64,000 nucleotides of DNA from Urechidicola croceus (GTDB taxonomy: Bacteria > Bacteroidota > Bacteroidia > Flavobacteriales > Flavobacteriaceae): positions 1 through 64,000 of the forward strand of contig NZ_CP017478.1 of the NCBI RefSeq assembly GCF_001761325.1, given 5' to 3'. The notes beneath the pieces are model-generated. The model was not told the origin of the DNA, made no database searches, and was given only the letters and a program-made list of their open reading frames with translations. Numbering within the stretch: position 1 is the first letter of the stretch; each line of letters starts with the position of its first letter. Shown here piece after piece: positions 46,879-56,744 of this stretch. The position numbers and the translations under genes are program-made.

Positions 46879-47677
46879 TTTTAGAAACAGTTTTTGCAAA
46901 CCTTATACCCATTAATCGTTGTGAAGCAGAATTAAAATGTAAACTATCACCTTTGTGAACAAAATCATCAGTTTTAATAAGGTATATATTTTCATCTTGT
47001 TCTGAAACTTGTTCAATTTGTTCATTAATTTTATTCCACTTTTCTTGTTCTGGAAAAAAGGAGCCTAATTGAGCAATGTAGATTGGAAGATTTACTGAAC
47101 CGGAAATATTTCTAAATTTTCTAAATATGACTGTAATATTTTCTTTGTAAAAAGGAATTAACTCATCATGAGCATCACTTTCACCTTGATGCCATAAAAC
47201 ACCTTTCAATGTTCCGTATTTTTGAGCCAATTCAATTTTTTCTTTAAAATTACTCATTAACTTTATACCTCTATGTTCATCATCATTTATCCATTGATTA
47301 GTAGAACTTCCACCAACAGCTGTTGGTAAAATTAATACTTTTATAGATTCATCTATATGGTTTAACAATTCTTTGCCAAATGATAATCCACAATCTAAAC
47401 CGATAAGCGATGAGTAAAAAGCTAATGGTTCTTTAGCTAAAATAAGTTTATTGTCTTTATTGATTGATAATACACGAGGATTAGAAATTGTGTCTTGTGG
47501 TTCAACAAATCCACGTCCTGTCATATTGGATTGACCAGTCATTATAAAAACCCATGTATTTTCTTTAGTAGGAATCTCTGTAGGGTATTCTTCTACTTTC
47601 GGAAAATTAATTTTTTCATTTTGTGCTGAAGTCGTAAATACTGTTAGCGAGATACATATAAAAATAATTTTTTTCAT
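46868..47677 (-). CDS. Exported SASA-family carbohydrate esterase (CE6-like)
   Basis: A 269-residue protein with signal peptide (about 1-18). It is an SGNH-type hydrolase: nucleophile S50 in MTGQSNMTGRG, oxyanion Gly in TAVGGSS, GVLWHQGESDA, and the closing His in DSLHFNSASQRLMG. Such enzymes remove acetyl groups from sialic acids or plant/algal polysaccharides; the substrate is not readable. Its 3' end overlaps the photolyase by 11 bases in converging orientation, and it starts one base after the serine-hydrolase gene, probably one transcript. Confidence 0.9.
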   Translation of the reverse strand: MKKIIFICISLTVFTTSAQNEKINFPKVEEYPTEIPTKENTWVFIMTGQSNMTGRGFVEPQDTISNPRVLSINKDNKLILAKEPLAFYSSLIGLDCGLSFGKELLNHIDESIKVLILPTAVGGSSTNQWINDDEHRGIKLMSNFKEKIELAQKYGTLKGVLWHQGESDAHDELIPFYKENITVIFRKFRNISGSVNLPIYIAQLGSFFPEQEKWNKINEQIEQVSEQDENIYLIKTDDFVHKGDSLHFNSASQRLMGIRFAKTVSKTME

Positions 47678-47678
47678 A

Positions 47679-49268
47679 TTAGAATTCTCCAGAAATAATA
47701 GGTCTAGGGTCTGCTATATTCTTTCCTTGCGCTTCACTATTCAAAAATTCAATAGTTAAATTATTATCTTCAAATGTGCAAATCATTTTATCGCCATGAA
47801 CGTTTTCTAAAAATCGACTTGTAAGGATTAGTGTTTTTTCGTCTTCCCAATGAGCAAAACCTGCAATTTTAGATGAGAAATCTATGCGTCCTGGTACAGG
47901 AAAAAAAGAATCGGCTATTTTCTTTTCATTGGTTTCGGTAATCCATTTTTTAAAACCAAAATCTATAACTAATTGTTCATCACTTTTTTCTGTTACTACC
48001 AAAGTACATGCTTCATTTGAAAAATCAAATTGAACTGATTTTGTATCAAATTGATTTGTATTTAAAGCATATTCTTTTCTATTAATATTTGGAATGACTA
48101 CAGAATTAGAAATTGTTTTTGGAGGGCAAAATTCTAAATTTTCTAGTTTTTTATTTAAATTTTCAAGAGCAATTGGATTTTCCTTTAAATTTTCTTTTTC
48201 ATCCATATATGGTATTAAATATTTCCATATAAGTTCCATAGAATCTCCCATGCTAAATGATTCTTCAGTAATGGCAACAACCAGATTTTTTTCAGGAATT
48301 ACAATGCTAAATTGCCCATAAGCACCATCGGCACGATAACCACCAACAGTATTTAGCCAAAATTTATAACCATAGCCTTGCGACCAATCGTTATACGCAG
48401 TAAAGTCACCATCTCCTGCAGAAGATTCTATTTGTTTTGTGGTTGCTTCAGTAACCCACTTTTCAGAAATTATTTGTTTTCCATTCCATTCTCCCTTGTT
48501 AAGGTATAACTGCCCAAGTTTAGCAATATCTTCTGTTTTGATTCTTAATCCATAACCACCTGTATTTATTCCTTCAGGGTTTTCCATCCAATCAGAATTA
48601 TTAATATTTAGTGGTTCAAAAAGGCGAGGTTTTAAATAATCATGTAATTTTTCATTTGTTACTTTCTGAATTATTGCAGAAAGTAAAAAAGTACATGCTG
48701 AAGTATATTTAAATTTTGATCCAGGTTTTCTTACAAATGGTTGACTTAAAATTGATTTGACCCAAGTATTCTCAGGATTATTTCTCACCATGTTCATAGG
48801 TTCTTCTTCTTGACCTAATGACATTGTTAACAAATGTTTTATTTTTAGTGATGCTAAATTTTCACTTATCTCAGTAGGTAGTTGATTGGGAAAAAATGAA
48901 ATAACTTGATCTTCAACGGTCAATAATTTTTCTTGAACCGCAAATCCGATTGCAGTAGATGTAAACGCTTTACTTAATGAATATAATTGATGTTTATATT
49001 CTGGTTTGTATGGATCCCACCAACCCTCAGCAATAACATTTCCATTTTTAACAATCATAAGACTATGAAAGTTAATGTCACTTTTTTTTAATTCATCAAT
49101 AAAATTTGAGATACTTTCAGAAGTTACTCCTTGAGATTCAGGTGTTGCTCTAGTGAGGTCTATAAAAGTTGCTGTAGATTGTATATCTTTTTTTGATTCG
49201 CAAAAAACTAGACTAAAGAATATGAAGAAATAGAGTAGAAGATTTACGAATTTTTTAAAGAAAAGCAT
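47679..49268 (-). CDS. Lipoprotein serine hydrolase of the beta-lactamase/class C family
   Basis: A 529-residue lipoprotein: signal with lipobox LVFC (Cys23). The hydrolase domain has SxxK at S97-K100 (YSLSKAF), a second-motif region around FKYTSACTFLLSAI, and GYGYKFWLN. The last 150 residues form an added beta-rich domain. Class C-like hydrolases of this group act on esters, peptides or wall stems, and the substrate is unknown. It is transcribed together with the SASA esterase, suggesting joint use of a decorated glycan. Confidence 0.87.
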   Translation of the reverse strand: MLFFKKFVNLLLYFFIFFSLVFCESKKDIQSTATFIDLTRATPESQGVTSESISNFIDELKKSDINFHSLMIVKNGNVIAEGWWDPYKPEYKHQLYSLSKAFTSTAIGFAVQEKLLTVEDQVISFFPNQLPTEISENLASLKIKHLLTMSLGQEEEPMNMVRNNPENTWVKSILSQPFVRKPGSKFKYTSACTFLLSAIIQKVTNEKLHDYLKPRLFEPLNINNSDWMENPEGINTGGYGLRIKTEDIAKLGQLYLNKGEWNGKQIISEKWVTEATTKQIESSAGDGDFTAYNDWSQGYGYKFWLNTVGGYRADGAYGQFSIVIPEKNLVVAITEESFSMGDSMELIWKYLIPYMDEKENLKENPIALENLNKKLENLEFCPPKTISNSVVIPNINRKEYALNTNQFDTKSVQFDFSNEACTLVVTEKSDEQLVIDFGFKKWITETNEKKIADSFFPVPGRIDFSSKIAGFAHWEDEKTLILTSRFLENVHGDKMICTFEDNNLTIEFLNSEAQGKNIADPRPIISGEF

Positions 49269-49379
49269 GGGTTAGTTCGTTTAGGCAATCAAATATATGC
49301 AATTATTAGAAGAAATGCCAACACTATTTTTATTTGTCAGAAGTTGATGAAGTACTATATTTGTTGAAAATAAATTGAA

Positions 49380-50555
49380 ATGAATTATATTTTATTTGAC
49401 GGTTCTGTTAGAGATTCGCTTTTACCATTTACATATACAAGACCAGTTGCCGACATTAGAGTTGGTATATTGACTATAAGAGAAAAATGGGAAAAGAGGT
49501 TAGGTAGTACAACAACAACTCTTACTGAAGATTACTTGGAAGAGAAATATCCTATGGTTGAAATGGAAGAAAATATAATGATAAATTCTTCTTTTTTACC
49601 TACTGATGAATTAGTAGAAAAAATTGAAAATCTTCAGGTTAATCAAGTTGTTTTGAAGAATGATGAGATTGTTGCTTTTTATGCTACAAACTCTCAAGAA
49701 GTTGATAATTTTGATGAATATGACCAAATAAATTTCGAAGGAGAACTGATTCAGATAAAAAACACATGGGATATATTTTCTTATAATTCTGAAGCAATTC
49801 AGCAAGATTTTGATTTTTTAACAGAAGGAAGAAAGTCTGCAGAAATACCTAGTTCTACACATTGTTTTAATAAAGAGAATATTTTTATTGAAGAAGGTGT
49901 AAAAATAACTTTAGCATCTTTAAATGCTTCAAATGGGCCAATTTATATTGGAAATAATGCTGAAATAATGGAGGGTTGTACTATTCGAGGTCCATTTGCT
50001 TTGTGTGATAATGCTATTCTTAAAATGGGTGCTAAAATTTATGGAGGTACAACAGTAGGACCATTTTGTAAAGTTGGTGGAGAAGTAAATAATTCAGTTA
50101 TTTTTGGGTATTCAAGTAAGGGGCATGAAGGTTTTCTTGGAAATTCTGTGGTAGGTGAGTGGTGTAATTTTGGTGCAGATACAAATACTTCCAATTTAAA
50201 AAATAATTATGCTGAGGTTAAATTATGGAGTTATGAAACTGGTAGATTTGCGAAAACCGGATTGCAATTTTGTGGTTTAATGATGGGAGATCATTCCAAA
50301 TGTGGAATAAATACTATGTTTAATACAGGAACTGTTGTAGGTGTTACTGCTAATATTTTTGGAGGTGGCTATCCTCGTAATTTTATTCCATCATTTGCTT
50401 GGGGAGGAAGTTCAGGGTTTACAACATTTCAAATGAATAAGGTAAAGGAAGTTGCAACTGCCGTTATGAAACGTAAAAATATTGAGTTTGATGAAATTGA
50501 TGCTCGAATTTTGGAGCATATTTTTGAATTGACGAAAGAATATCGAAATTTTTAA
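49380..50555 (+). CDS. GlmU-like putative sugar nucleotidyltransferase with hexapeptide repeats
   Basis: A 391-residue protein of the alternative GlmU family found in Bacteroidota. The N-terminal part starts NYILFDGSVRDSLLPFTYTRPVADIRVG, a divergent nucleotidyltransferase. The C-terminal half (about 175-340) is a left-handed beta helix (IYIGNNAEIMEGCTIRGPF, IYGGTTVGPFCKVGGE). It is thought to make UDP-GlcNAc for wall and LPS synthesis; the assignment is by family, and the classic LxxGxGTRM pyrophosphorylase loop is not evident. It is single, ending at a terminator. Confidence 0.85.
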   Translation: MNYILFDGSVRDSLLPFTYTRPVADIRVGILTIREKWEKRLGSTTTTLTEDYLEEKYPMVEMEENIMINSSFLPTDELVEKIENLQVNQVVLKNDEIVAFYATNSQEVDNFDEYDQINFEGELIQIKNTWDIFSYNSEAIQQDFDFLTEGRKSAEIPSSTHCFNKENIFIEEGVKITLASLNASNGPIYIGNNAEIMEGCTIRGPFALCDNAILKMGAKIYGGTTVGPFCKVGGEVNNSVIFGYSSKGHEGFLGNSVVGEWCNFGADTNTSNLKNNYAEVKLWSYETGRFAKTGLQFCGLMMGDHSKCGINTMFNTGTVVGVTANIFGGGYPRNFIPSFAWGGSSGFTTFQMNKVKEVATAVMKRKNIEFDEIDARILEHIFELTKEYRNF

Positions 50556-50568
50556 AAAGGTTATAAAT

Positions 50569-50600
50569 AAAAAAGAGCAAATTGATATTTGCTCTTTTTT
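50569..50600 (+). terminator. Rho-independent terminator
   Basis: Stem GAGCAAAT with ATTTGCTC, flanked by A and T runs. It lies between the GlmU-like gene and the converging DUF2807 gene. Confidence 0.87.
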
Positions 50601-50621
50601 TATTATTTGTTATTGTAAATA

Positions 50622-51341
50622 TTACCTTTTAGTCACACTACCAGAACCACTTACTTTAATATTTTCAGTTTTTGGATTCCCCTTATAATAAAAATCACCT
50701 GAACCACTAATTTTAGCAGAAAGAGTTCCGTTTACAGTTGCTTTTATCGTACCTGATCCTGCAATTTGAGCCATTGCATTATTGACTATTAAATCATATC
50801 CTTCAAAATCTCCTGAACCTGCAATTTTACATTCTAAGTCATTTGTAGAACCATAAATCTTCATATTTCCTGATCCAGCTATTTTTGAAGTAATTTGTTC
50901 TGTATTTACATCTAATTTTAAATCGCCTGAACCAGCAATTTTTAACTCAAGATTTGATGTGTTTATCGTTGATGTATTTTTGATTTCTCCAGACCCAGCA
51001 AGAGCAACCCCTTCTATATCTTCAAAAGGAACTGTTATTTTAACTCCTTTCCTTGTTTGAACATTTATACCTTTTTTCCAATTTATTTTAAGTTTTCCGT
51101 CCTTAACTTCAGTAATCAGATAATCTTTTAAGTTTTCTTCTATCTCGATAGTTAAATTACCTTCATTTCCAGCGACTAGAGTTACATTAAAGAATCCTCC
51201 TACGGCTATTTTTTGATAGTCTGTTGTTGTTCGTTCAATAGTTACAACATTTCCGTTTCCTTTCACTTTTTTGGTAAATGCATTTACCTGAACACTTATA
51301 CAAATAGCTAAAAGTGTTACAATGGTTTTTAATGTTTTCAT
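50622..51341 (-). CDS. DUF2807 (GIN domain) exported protein
   Basis: A 239-residue exported protein with signal peptide (about 1-21, QVNAF). From about 45 on it consists of a right-handed beta-helix-like repeat whose unit ends in AGSGE/AGSGD/SGSG, at least seven times, which is the DUF2807 'head GIN' pattern. Function unknown; such proteins are probably surface or periplasmic. It is the last gene of the ECF sigma operon, 11 bases after the DUF4097-like gene. Confidence 0.9.
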   Translation of the reverse strand: MKTLKTIVTLLAICISVQVNAFTKKVKGNGNVVTIERTTTDYQKIAVGGFFNVTLVAGNEGNLTIEIEENLKDYLITEVKDGKLKINWKKGINVQTRKGVKITVPFEDIEGVALAGSGEIKNTSTINTSNLELKIAGSGDLKLDVNTEQITSKIAGSGNMKIYGSTNDLECKIAGSGDFEGYDLIVNNAMAQIAGSGTIKATVNGTLSAKISGSGDFYYKGNPKTENIKVSGSGSVTKR

Positions 51342-51352
51342 AATTATAGGTT

Positions 51353-52423
51353 TTAATATTCTGATATTTTTACTCCTCCGTATTGTGTCTTAACAATAAT
51401 TTTTCCTTTCGATCCATTATAAGTTCCTTCATAATGTTTTTTGTTGTTTTTTTCTATTTGTTGAGTGAAATTGAAATTGTTAGGAACAGAAATGTTTCCG
51501 TATTGAGAATCGGCAATTAGTTTAAAAGAACTATTTCTATTAACACCAATTTTAACTCCAATATATTCTGAGTTAATATCTACAAGACTAAAGTTAGGTC
51601 CCATTTTATTTATCTTAATATTTCCATAGTCGGCTTCAATTTTTAAAACGTCAATAACTTCTCCAAACTTTAAATTTACATAATCACTATTCCCATCGAT
51701 TATATTCGCATTATCTACCTCTAAACTGCCATAATCACAATTAAAGACCAAATTATGAACATTATTAAAATAGGTATCGCTATAATCTGTATTTAAATCG
51801 ATATCACCTGCTTCTTCAATATCTAAAGAAGAGTAGTCAATATTTATTTCTCCATTTGTAATTTTATCAATTGATGATCCTCTTGAGTAATCAAGTGTTA
51901 CAATGTTTTTATCATTTAATAATTCGCCAGCAATTAGTTTACCATAATCAATATTAAAATGTGTTTCACCTTCAATTTTAGTTAACATTACATCACCATA
52001 ATCCATATCAACGTACAATTTATTTGTTATAGGCATATTCACAATATATTTAATATCCATATTAATATTACTGTTATTGCCAAACCAGTTCCAATTACTT
52101 CCTGTTTTTTCGATTATTGTTTTTGCTGAAACTAAATTATTATTTGAATCAAATTGAATTGATATTTGATTAAGTTTATCTTTAACTTTACTTTCGTTGT
52201 TACCATTGGTAGTGATAATTACTTCAATTGAAACTCGGTTTTGATTCCAAGTTTTAATATCAATACTACCATATTTATTGTCAAGTTTTACCTGTGCATT
52301 TGAATTTACTTCAAATTCTTTATTTATAGTTTTGGTTTTGGTATGTTTTCCATCAAAGCCATTTGCCAAGAGTAAATAAGGTGAAAGAAATAATAAGAGA
52401 GTAATTTTATATAGACATTTCAT
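51353..52423 (-). CDS. DUF4097-like exported beta-helix protein
   Basis: A 356-residue exported protein with signal peptide (about 1-20). It contains a long series of short strands with repeated DYG/DYS motifs (VKLDNKYGSIDIKTW, MDYGDVMLTKI, IDYGKLIAGEL, CDYGSLEVDN, ADYGNIKINK), one about every 20 residues. This is a beta-helix typical of DUF4097-type putative adhesins. Its start overlaps the membrane protein gene by 17 bases. It is likely an output of the ECF sigma factor at the head of the operon. Confidence 0.85.
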   Translation of the reverse strand: MKCLYKITLLLFLSPYLLLANGFDGKHTKTKTINKEFEVNSNAQVKLDNKYGSIDIKTWNQNRVSIEVIITTNGNNESKVKDKLNQISIQFDSNNNLVSAKTIIEKTGSNWNWFGNNSNINMDIKYIVNMPITNKLYVDMDYGDVMLTKIEGETHFNIDYGKLIAGELLNDKNIVTLDYSRGSSIDKITNGEINIDYSSLDIEEAGDIDLNTDYSDTYFNNVHNLVFNCDYGSLEVDNANIIDGNSDYVNLKFGEVIDVLKIEADYGNIKINKMGPNFSLVDINSEYIGVKIGVNRNSSFKLIADSQYGNISVPNNFNFTQQIEKNNKKHYEGTYNGSKGKIIVKTQYGGVKISEY

Positions 52424-52931
52424 AATTTGTTGTTTTTAATTGTTTTATATTTTCTAACTGATTTACCAAGTTTTTCAAAACTTCAATTCGTTGTTGAAAA
52501 TTAGAAATCATTGCATAAATCACTCGTTGGTCTTCTTCACTTTCTTTTAATTCAAAAGTTAGTTTAGAATATTGTTTTTCAAGTTTGTTTAATCGTTGAA
52601 AAGCATCTTCAATTAACAAACTATTTTCGGGTGTTTTTTGTGCATTTATTTTTTCAATTTCAACTCTTATTGCTGAGGTGAAATAATCTTGTGTTTCTTC
52701 CATTTTTGGTGAAATGTCAGCAAGTTCAAGTTTATTGTTAGATTGGTTTTGCCCAAACCAAATTCCAAAAATTAAAGCAATTGAAGCAACCATTATTAAC
52801 CATTTCCAAGAATTTGGATTGTATTTTTCTGGTTGATTTTCAACACGTTTTTGAAATCGCTCAAAATGACCAATAGTTGGTTCGACAATATCAAAATCTT
52901 TATCAAAAAGTTTGTCAAAATTATCATTCAT
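52407..52931 (-). CDS. Single-pass membrane protein, putative anti-sigma factor
   Basis: A 174-residue protein. The N-terminal cytoplasmic part (1-45, with FDKLFDKDFDIVEPTIGHFERFQKRVE) resembles the short segment by which anti-sigma factors hold ECF sigmas. One transmembrane helix follows (about 44-62, WLIMVASIALIFGIWFG), and the periplasmic part is coiled-coil-like (about 95-170). There is no zinc-binding HxxxCxxC. The position 3 bases after the sigma gene supports the role, which remains an inference. Confidence 0.72.
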   Translation of the reverse strand: MNDNFDKLFDKDFDIVEPTIGHFERFQKRVENQPEKYNPNSWKWLIMVASIALIFGIWFGQNQSNNKLELADISPKMEETQDYFTSAIRVEIEKINAQKTPENSLLIEDAFQRLNKLEKQYSKLTFELKESEEDQRVIYAMISNFQQRIEVLKNLVNQLENIKQLKTTNYEMSI

Positions 52932-52934
52932 AAT

Positions 52935-53486
52935 TTATGCGTTTATCATTTTTTGATTGAGAATAGTTCTCAATTTACTTTTGGCTCGACTTATAGTAGT
53001 TCTGCTATTTTCATAAGAGATATTCATTATTTCAGAAACTTCTTCGTAATCATAACCTTCTATTAAATGTAGGGTTAATGCTATTCGATAGTTGTCTTTT
53101 AATTCATTCATCCAATTTAAAATAGATTCTACTTTAATAGTCGAATAATCAGATTTATCTTCGTCAATGGATACATGTTTTACTATTTCCATTTTGACTT
53201 CGTCAAATCTTTTATTCTTTTTTAATTGTGTTAAGCATTTATTAATCACAATTCTTTTTAACCATGACCCAAATGTTACTTCACCTTTAAAAGTGCCCAA
53301 TTTGGTAAATGCAATTAGAAACGATTCCTGCATCATATCTTCAGCGTCAAAACTGTTGTTTAAAATCCTGATAGCGGTATTAAACATTGCTTTGTAATAA
53401 CGCTTATAGATTTCGCATTGAGCACTTTGTTCTCCTTTTTTACAGCGTTGTAAAAGTTGGTCAATATGTTGATTAGTATGTTGCAA
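52935..53486 (-). CDS. ECF-type RNA polymerase sigma factor
   Basis: A 183-residue sigma-70 family protein. Region 2 has YKRYYKAMFNTAIRILNNSFDAEDMMQESFLIAF (the -10 recognition and core-binding helices), and region 4 has ALTLHLIEGYDYEEVSEIMNISYENSRTTISRAKSKL. Length and lack of region 1/3 fit ECF. It leads a four-gene unit with a putative membrane anti-sigma and two beta-helix exported proteins, so it probably answers an envelope signal and controls surface proteins. Confidence 0.94.
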   Translation of the reverse strand: MQHTNQHIDQLLQRCKKGEQSAQCEIYKRYYKAMFNTAIRILNNSFDAEDMMQESFLIAFTKLGTFKGEVTFGSWLKRIVINKCLTQLKKNKRFDEVKMEIVKHVSIDEDKSDYSTIKVESILNWMNELKDNYRIALTLHLIEGYDYEEVSEIMNISYENSRTTISRAKSKLRTILNQKMINA

Positions 53487-53655
53487 TGAATCGTTTCTAT
53501 ATAAAAGACATTTTATTGTTTCAACTGTTACAGTAATATTTAAAATAAAAATAAATCTTTATGTATTTATTGGCATAACTATTGACTTTTATTATTGGAT
53601 TAATGCCGAAAGAAATATTTAATTAATTAAATATCAGTTAGATACAAATTTAAAC

Positions 53656-53663
53656 TAATTTTG
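53656..53663 (+). promoter_or_regulatory. Bacteroidota -7 promoter element (TAATTTTG) of lon
   Basis: TAATTTTG lies 50 bases upstream of the lon start. The 225-base gap to the divergent sigma gene holds nothing else that I can identify. Confidence 0.5.
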
Positions 53664-53713
53664 CTTTTTACTTTTTAAATTAAAAGTAATGACAAAATGA
53701 CCCAATTATTATT

Positions 53714-56167
53714 ATGAGCGATTCAAAATTTATAAAACTTGACAATCTGTCATTTCAACAAATATTCGATCAAGATGCTGAGTTAATACCTTTAATGACG
53801 CCTGAAGATGAAGAAGAAATTAATAAATCAGATATTCCTGAAGAATTACCAATTTTACCATTAAGAAATACTGTTTTGTTTCCAGGAGTTGTAATTCCTA
53901 TTACTGCAGGAAGAGATAAATCTATTCAACTAATTAAAGATGCAAATGCAGGTAACAAAACTATTGGTGTGGTTGCCCAAAAAACGGAGGAAGTTGAAAA
54001 TCCAGGTATTGATGATATTCACAAAGTAGGAACAGTTGCTCGTATTTTGAAAATGCTTAAAATGCCTGATGGAAATACGACTGTTATTATTCAAGGGACA
54101 AAGCGCTTTGAAGTTGGAGAACTTACTCAAGAGGATCCATATTTGAAAGCAACAACTAGAAGCGTTAATGAAGATAGATCTCAAATTAAGGAACCAGAAT
54201 TTGAAGCTATTATTGATTCAATTAAGTCAATGGCTTTGAAAATTATTAAAATGAATCCAAGTTTGCCTTCAGAGGCTTCATTTGCAATAAAAAATATTGA
54301 AAGCAGTCCTTTTTTGGTAAATTTTGTTTCGTCAAATATGAATCTTTCTGTTTCAGATAAGCAAAAACTTTTAAATAATAATAATTTAAAAGAAAGAGCA
54401 TTGTTGACTTTGAAATTTATGACTAAAGAAATGCAAAAATTAGAATTGCGTCATGATATTCAGTCCAAAACTAGATCTGATATGGATCAACAACAACGTG
54501 AATATTTTTTAAATCAGCAATTAAAAACAATTCAACAAGAACTTGGAGGCGTTTCTTATGAAGAAGAATTGATGGAAATGCGCGAAAAAGCAGCAACTAA
54601 GAAATGGAGTAATGAAATTGCCGAAAAATTTGAAAAAGAACTTGGAAGATTGCAGAGAATGAATCCTCAAGTTTCAGAATATTCAGTTCAAAGAAATTAT
54701 TTAGACCTATTACTTGATTTACCTTGGGAAGAATATTCAGAAGATAAATTTGATTTAAAACGTGCTCAAAAAATATTAGATAGAGATCATTTTGGTCTTG
54801 AAAAAGTAAAAGATAGAATTATAGAGCATTTGGCTGTGCTGAAGTTAAAAGGTGATATGAAATCACCTATTATTTGTTTGTATGGACCTCCTGGAGTTGG
54901 TAAAACTTCATTGGGTAAATCTATTGCAGAATCATTAGGAAGAGAATATGTTAGAATGTCTTTGGGAGGCTTGAGAGATGAGGCTGAAATAAGAGGGCAT
55001 CGTAAAACTTATATTGGTGCAATGCCAGGAAGATTACTTCAAAATTTAAAGAAAGCAGGAACTTCTAATCCAGTTTTTGTTTTAGATGAAATTGATAAAT
55101 TATCATCGAGTTCTCACAATGGTGATCCATCATCAGCTATGTTAGAGGTTTTAGATCCAGCACAAAATAATGAGTTTTATGATAATTTCTTAGAATTAGG
55201 TTACGACCTTTCTAAGGTATTGTTTGTTGCAACCGCAAATAATATTTCATCTATTCCGTGGGCACTTAGAGATAGAATGGAAATGATTAATGTAAGTGGT
55301 TACACTATTGAAGAGAAAGTGGAGATTGCAAAAAGACACTTATTACCAAAACAGTTAAAAGAACACGGTTTAAAACCGAAAGATTTACAAATAAGAAAGC
55401 CAGAACTTGAAAAGATAGTTGAAGGTTATACTCGAGAATCTGGAGTTCGTGGTTTGGATAAGCAAATAGCAAAAGTTGTTAGATATGCAGCAAAATCAAT
55501 TGCACTAGAAGAAGAATATAACACTGCTATTTCATCTGAAGATGTTGAAAAAATACTAGGAGTTTCTCATTTAGAGCGTGATAAATACGAGAATAATGAT
55601 GTTGCAGGTGTAGTAACCGGATTAGCATGGACTAGAGTAGGTGGAGACATCTTGTTTATAGAATCAATAGTTTCAAAAGGTAAAGGATTGACTATTACTG
55701 GGAACTTAGGTAATGTTATGAAAGAGTCTGCAACTATAGCTATGGAATATATTAGAGCACATGCAGATGTTTTTGGAATTAAGGAAAAAAGTTTAGATGA
55801 AAATAAAGTTCACATTCATGTTCCTGAAGGAGCAACACCAAAAGATGGTCCAAGTGCAGGTATTACAATGCTTACATCTTTAGTTTCTGTATTTACACAA
55901 AGAAAAGTAAAATCAAAGTTGGCAATGTCAGGCGAAATTACTTTAAGAGGAAAAGTATTGCCAGTTGGAGGAATCAAAGAAAAAATATTAGCGGCAAAAC
56001 GTGCTAATATTAAGGAGATTATACTTTGTATTGATAATAGAAAAGATGTTGAAGAAATCAATCAAAAATATTTAAAAGGTGTGAAATTTCACTATGTTTC
56101 TGAAATGAAAGAAGTGATTGATATTGCCTTAATGAAACAAAAAGTAAAAGGAGCGAAGAGATTTTAA
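53714..56167 (+). CDS. lon: ATP-dependent protease Lon
   Basis: Cytoplasmic AAA+ protease for misfolded and regulatory proteins, 817 residues. The N-terminal substrate domain ([19 protein letters not shown]) is followed by the AAA+ module with Walker A GPPGVGKT at 391-398 and LDEIDKL. The C-terminal protease has the Ser-Lys dyad S714 (DGPSAG) and K757 (GGIKEK). All catalytic parts are intact. Its last 34 codons belong to a 103-bp sequence repeated exactly 679 bases downstream, so the gene has lost its original terminator to the second copy. Confidence 0.97.
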   Translation: MSDSKFIKLDNLSFQQIFDQDAELIPLMTPEDEEEINKSDIPEELPILPLRNTVLFPGVVIPITAGRDKSIQLIKDANAGNKTIGVVAQKTEEVENPGIDDIHKVGTVARILKMLKMPDGNTTVIIQGTKRFEVGELTQEDPYLKATTRSVNEDRSQIKEPEFEAIIDSIKSMALKIIKMNPSLPSEASFAIKNIESSPFLVNFVSSNMNLSVSDKQKLLNNNNLKERALLTLKFMTKEMQKLELRHDIQSKTRSDMDQQQREYFLNQQLKTIQQELGGVSYEEELMEMREKAATKKWSNEIAEKFEKELGRLQRMNPQVSEYSVQRNYLDLLLDLPWEEYSEDKFDLKRAQKILDRDHFGLEKVKDRIIEHLAVLKLKGDMKSPIICLYGPPGVGKTSLGKSIAESLGREYVRMSLGGLRDEAEIRGHRKTYIGAMPGRLLQNLKKAGTSNPVFVLDEIDKLSSSSHNGDPSSAMLEVLDPAQNNEFYDNFLELGYDLSKVLFVATANNISSIPWALRDRMEMINVSGYTIEEKVEIAKRHLLPKQLKEHGLKPKDLQIRKPELEKIVEGYTRESGVRGLDKQIAKVVRYAAKSIALEEEYNTAISSEDVEKILGVSHLERDKYENNDVAGVVTGLAWTRVGGDILFIESIVSKGKGLTITGNLGNVMKESATIAMEYIRAHADVFGIKEKSLDENKVHIHVPEGATPKDGPSAGITMLTSLVSVFTQRKVKSKLAMSGEITLRGKVLPVGGIKEKILAAKRANIKEIILCIDNRKDVEEINQKYLKGVKFHYVSEMKEVIDIALMKQKVKGAKRF

Positions 56168-56168
56168 T
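56066..56168 (+). repeat. 103-bp perfect direct repeat, copy 1 (3' end of lon)
   Basis: Covers the last codons and stop of lon and is identical at every base to 56745-56847. Confidence 0.97.
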
Positions 56169-56293
56169 TTATTTTGATAAGATTAAATTAACATAGTTAA
56201 CTTTAAAGTGACGATATATTGTTTTTACCTTAATTTTTAGGTAACAAAAATAAATAGATGATTAGTTATTTTTAGATATCAAAAATAGATACC

Positions 56294-56728
56294 ATGAAAG
56301 TAATTAAGAATTTCTCTGATTTAGCCATATATATTAATAAAAAAATAATTTTTAAGGAATTAATAAATGAAAAGAGTAATCTATATGTTTTAAAGTTAGT
56401 TAAATTTTTAACTGAAAATAAAAGCATTACTATAGATGTTCTAAATTCAACTATTATTCCTTTTGAAAAATCTCTTAATGCCCAAAATAAAACTATCTCA
56501 AAATTAAAAAATGAAATTTTTATTTTAATAAGAAATGAAGTTAATTTTGTGGATATTGATAGAGTTAAAGTCTTTATTACTAAAGAGGACGAGAATATAT
56601 TTGTTAAGTCTCTTATAAGTAATATTTATGGTGATGATATAGAGGAGGTTTCTAGTTTTATGATGAATGAAATATATGTTGTTGATAGAAAAGGTAATGT
56701 GGGGTTTGATAGGTTTTGTTTGGCATAA
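56294..56728 (+). CDS. Orphan protein carried by the lon-end insertion
   Basis: A 144-residue protein that I do not recognise. It has no signal peptide or membrane helix, and is rich in Ile, Asn and Lys. A helical first half (LAIYINKKIIFKELINEK, VLKLVKFLTENKSITIDVL) is followed by an alternating strand/helix second half (VDIDRVKVFITKEDENIFV). The reading frame is clean from ATG to TAA and the sequence is even more AT-rich than its surroundings, consistent with transfer. It is flanked by the 103-bp repeats. Confidence 0.7.
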   Translation: MKVIKNFSDLAIYINKKIIFKELINEKSNLYVLKLVKFLTENKSITIDVLNSTIIPFEKSLNAQNKTISKLKNEIFILIRNEVNFVDIDRVKVFITKEDENIFVKSLISNIYGDDIEEVSSFMMNEIYVVDRKGNVGFDRFCLA

Positions 56729-56744
56729 TTTTTAGATTTATTAT

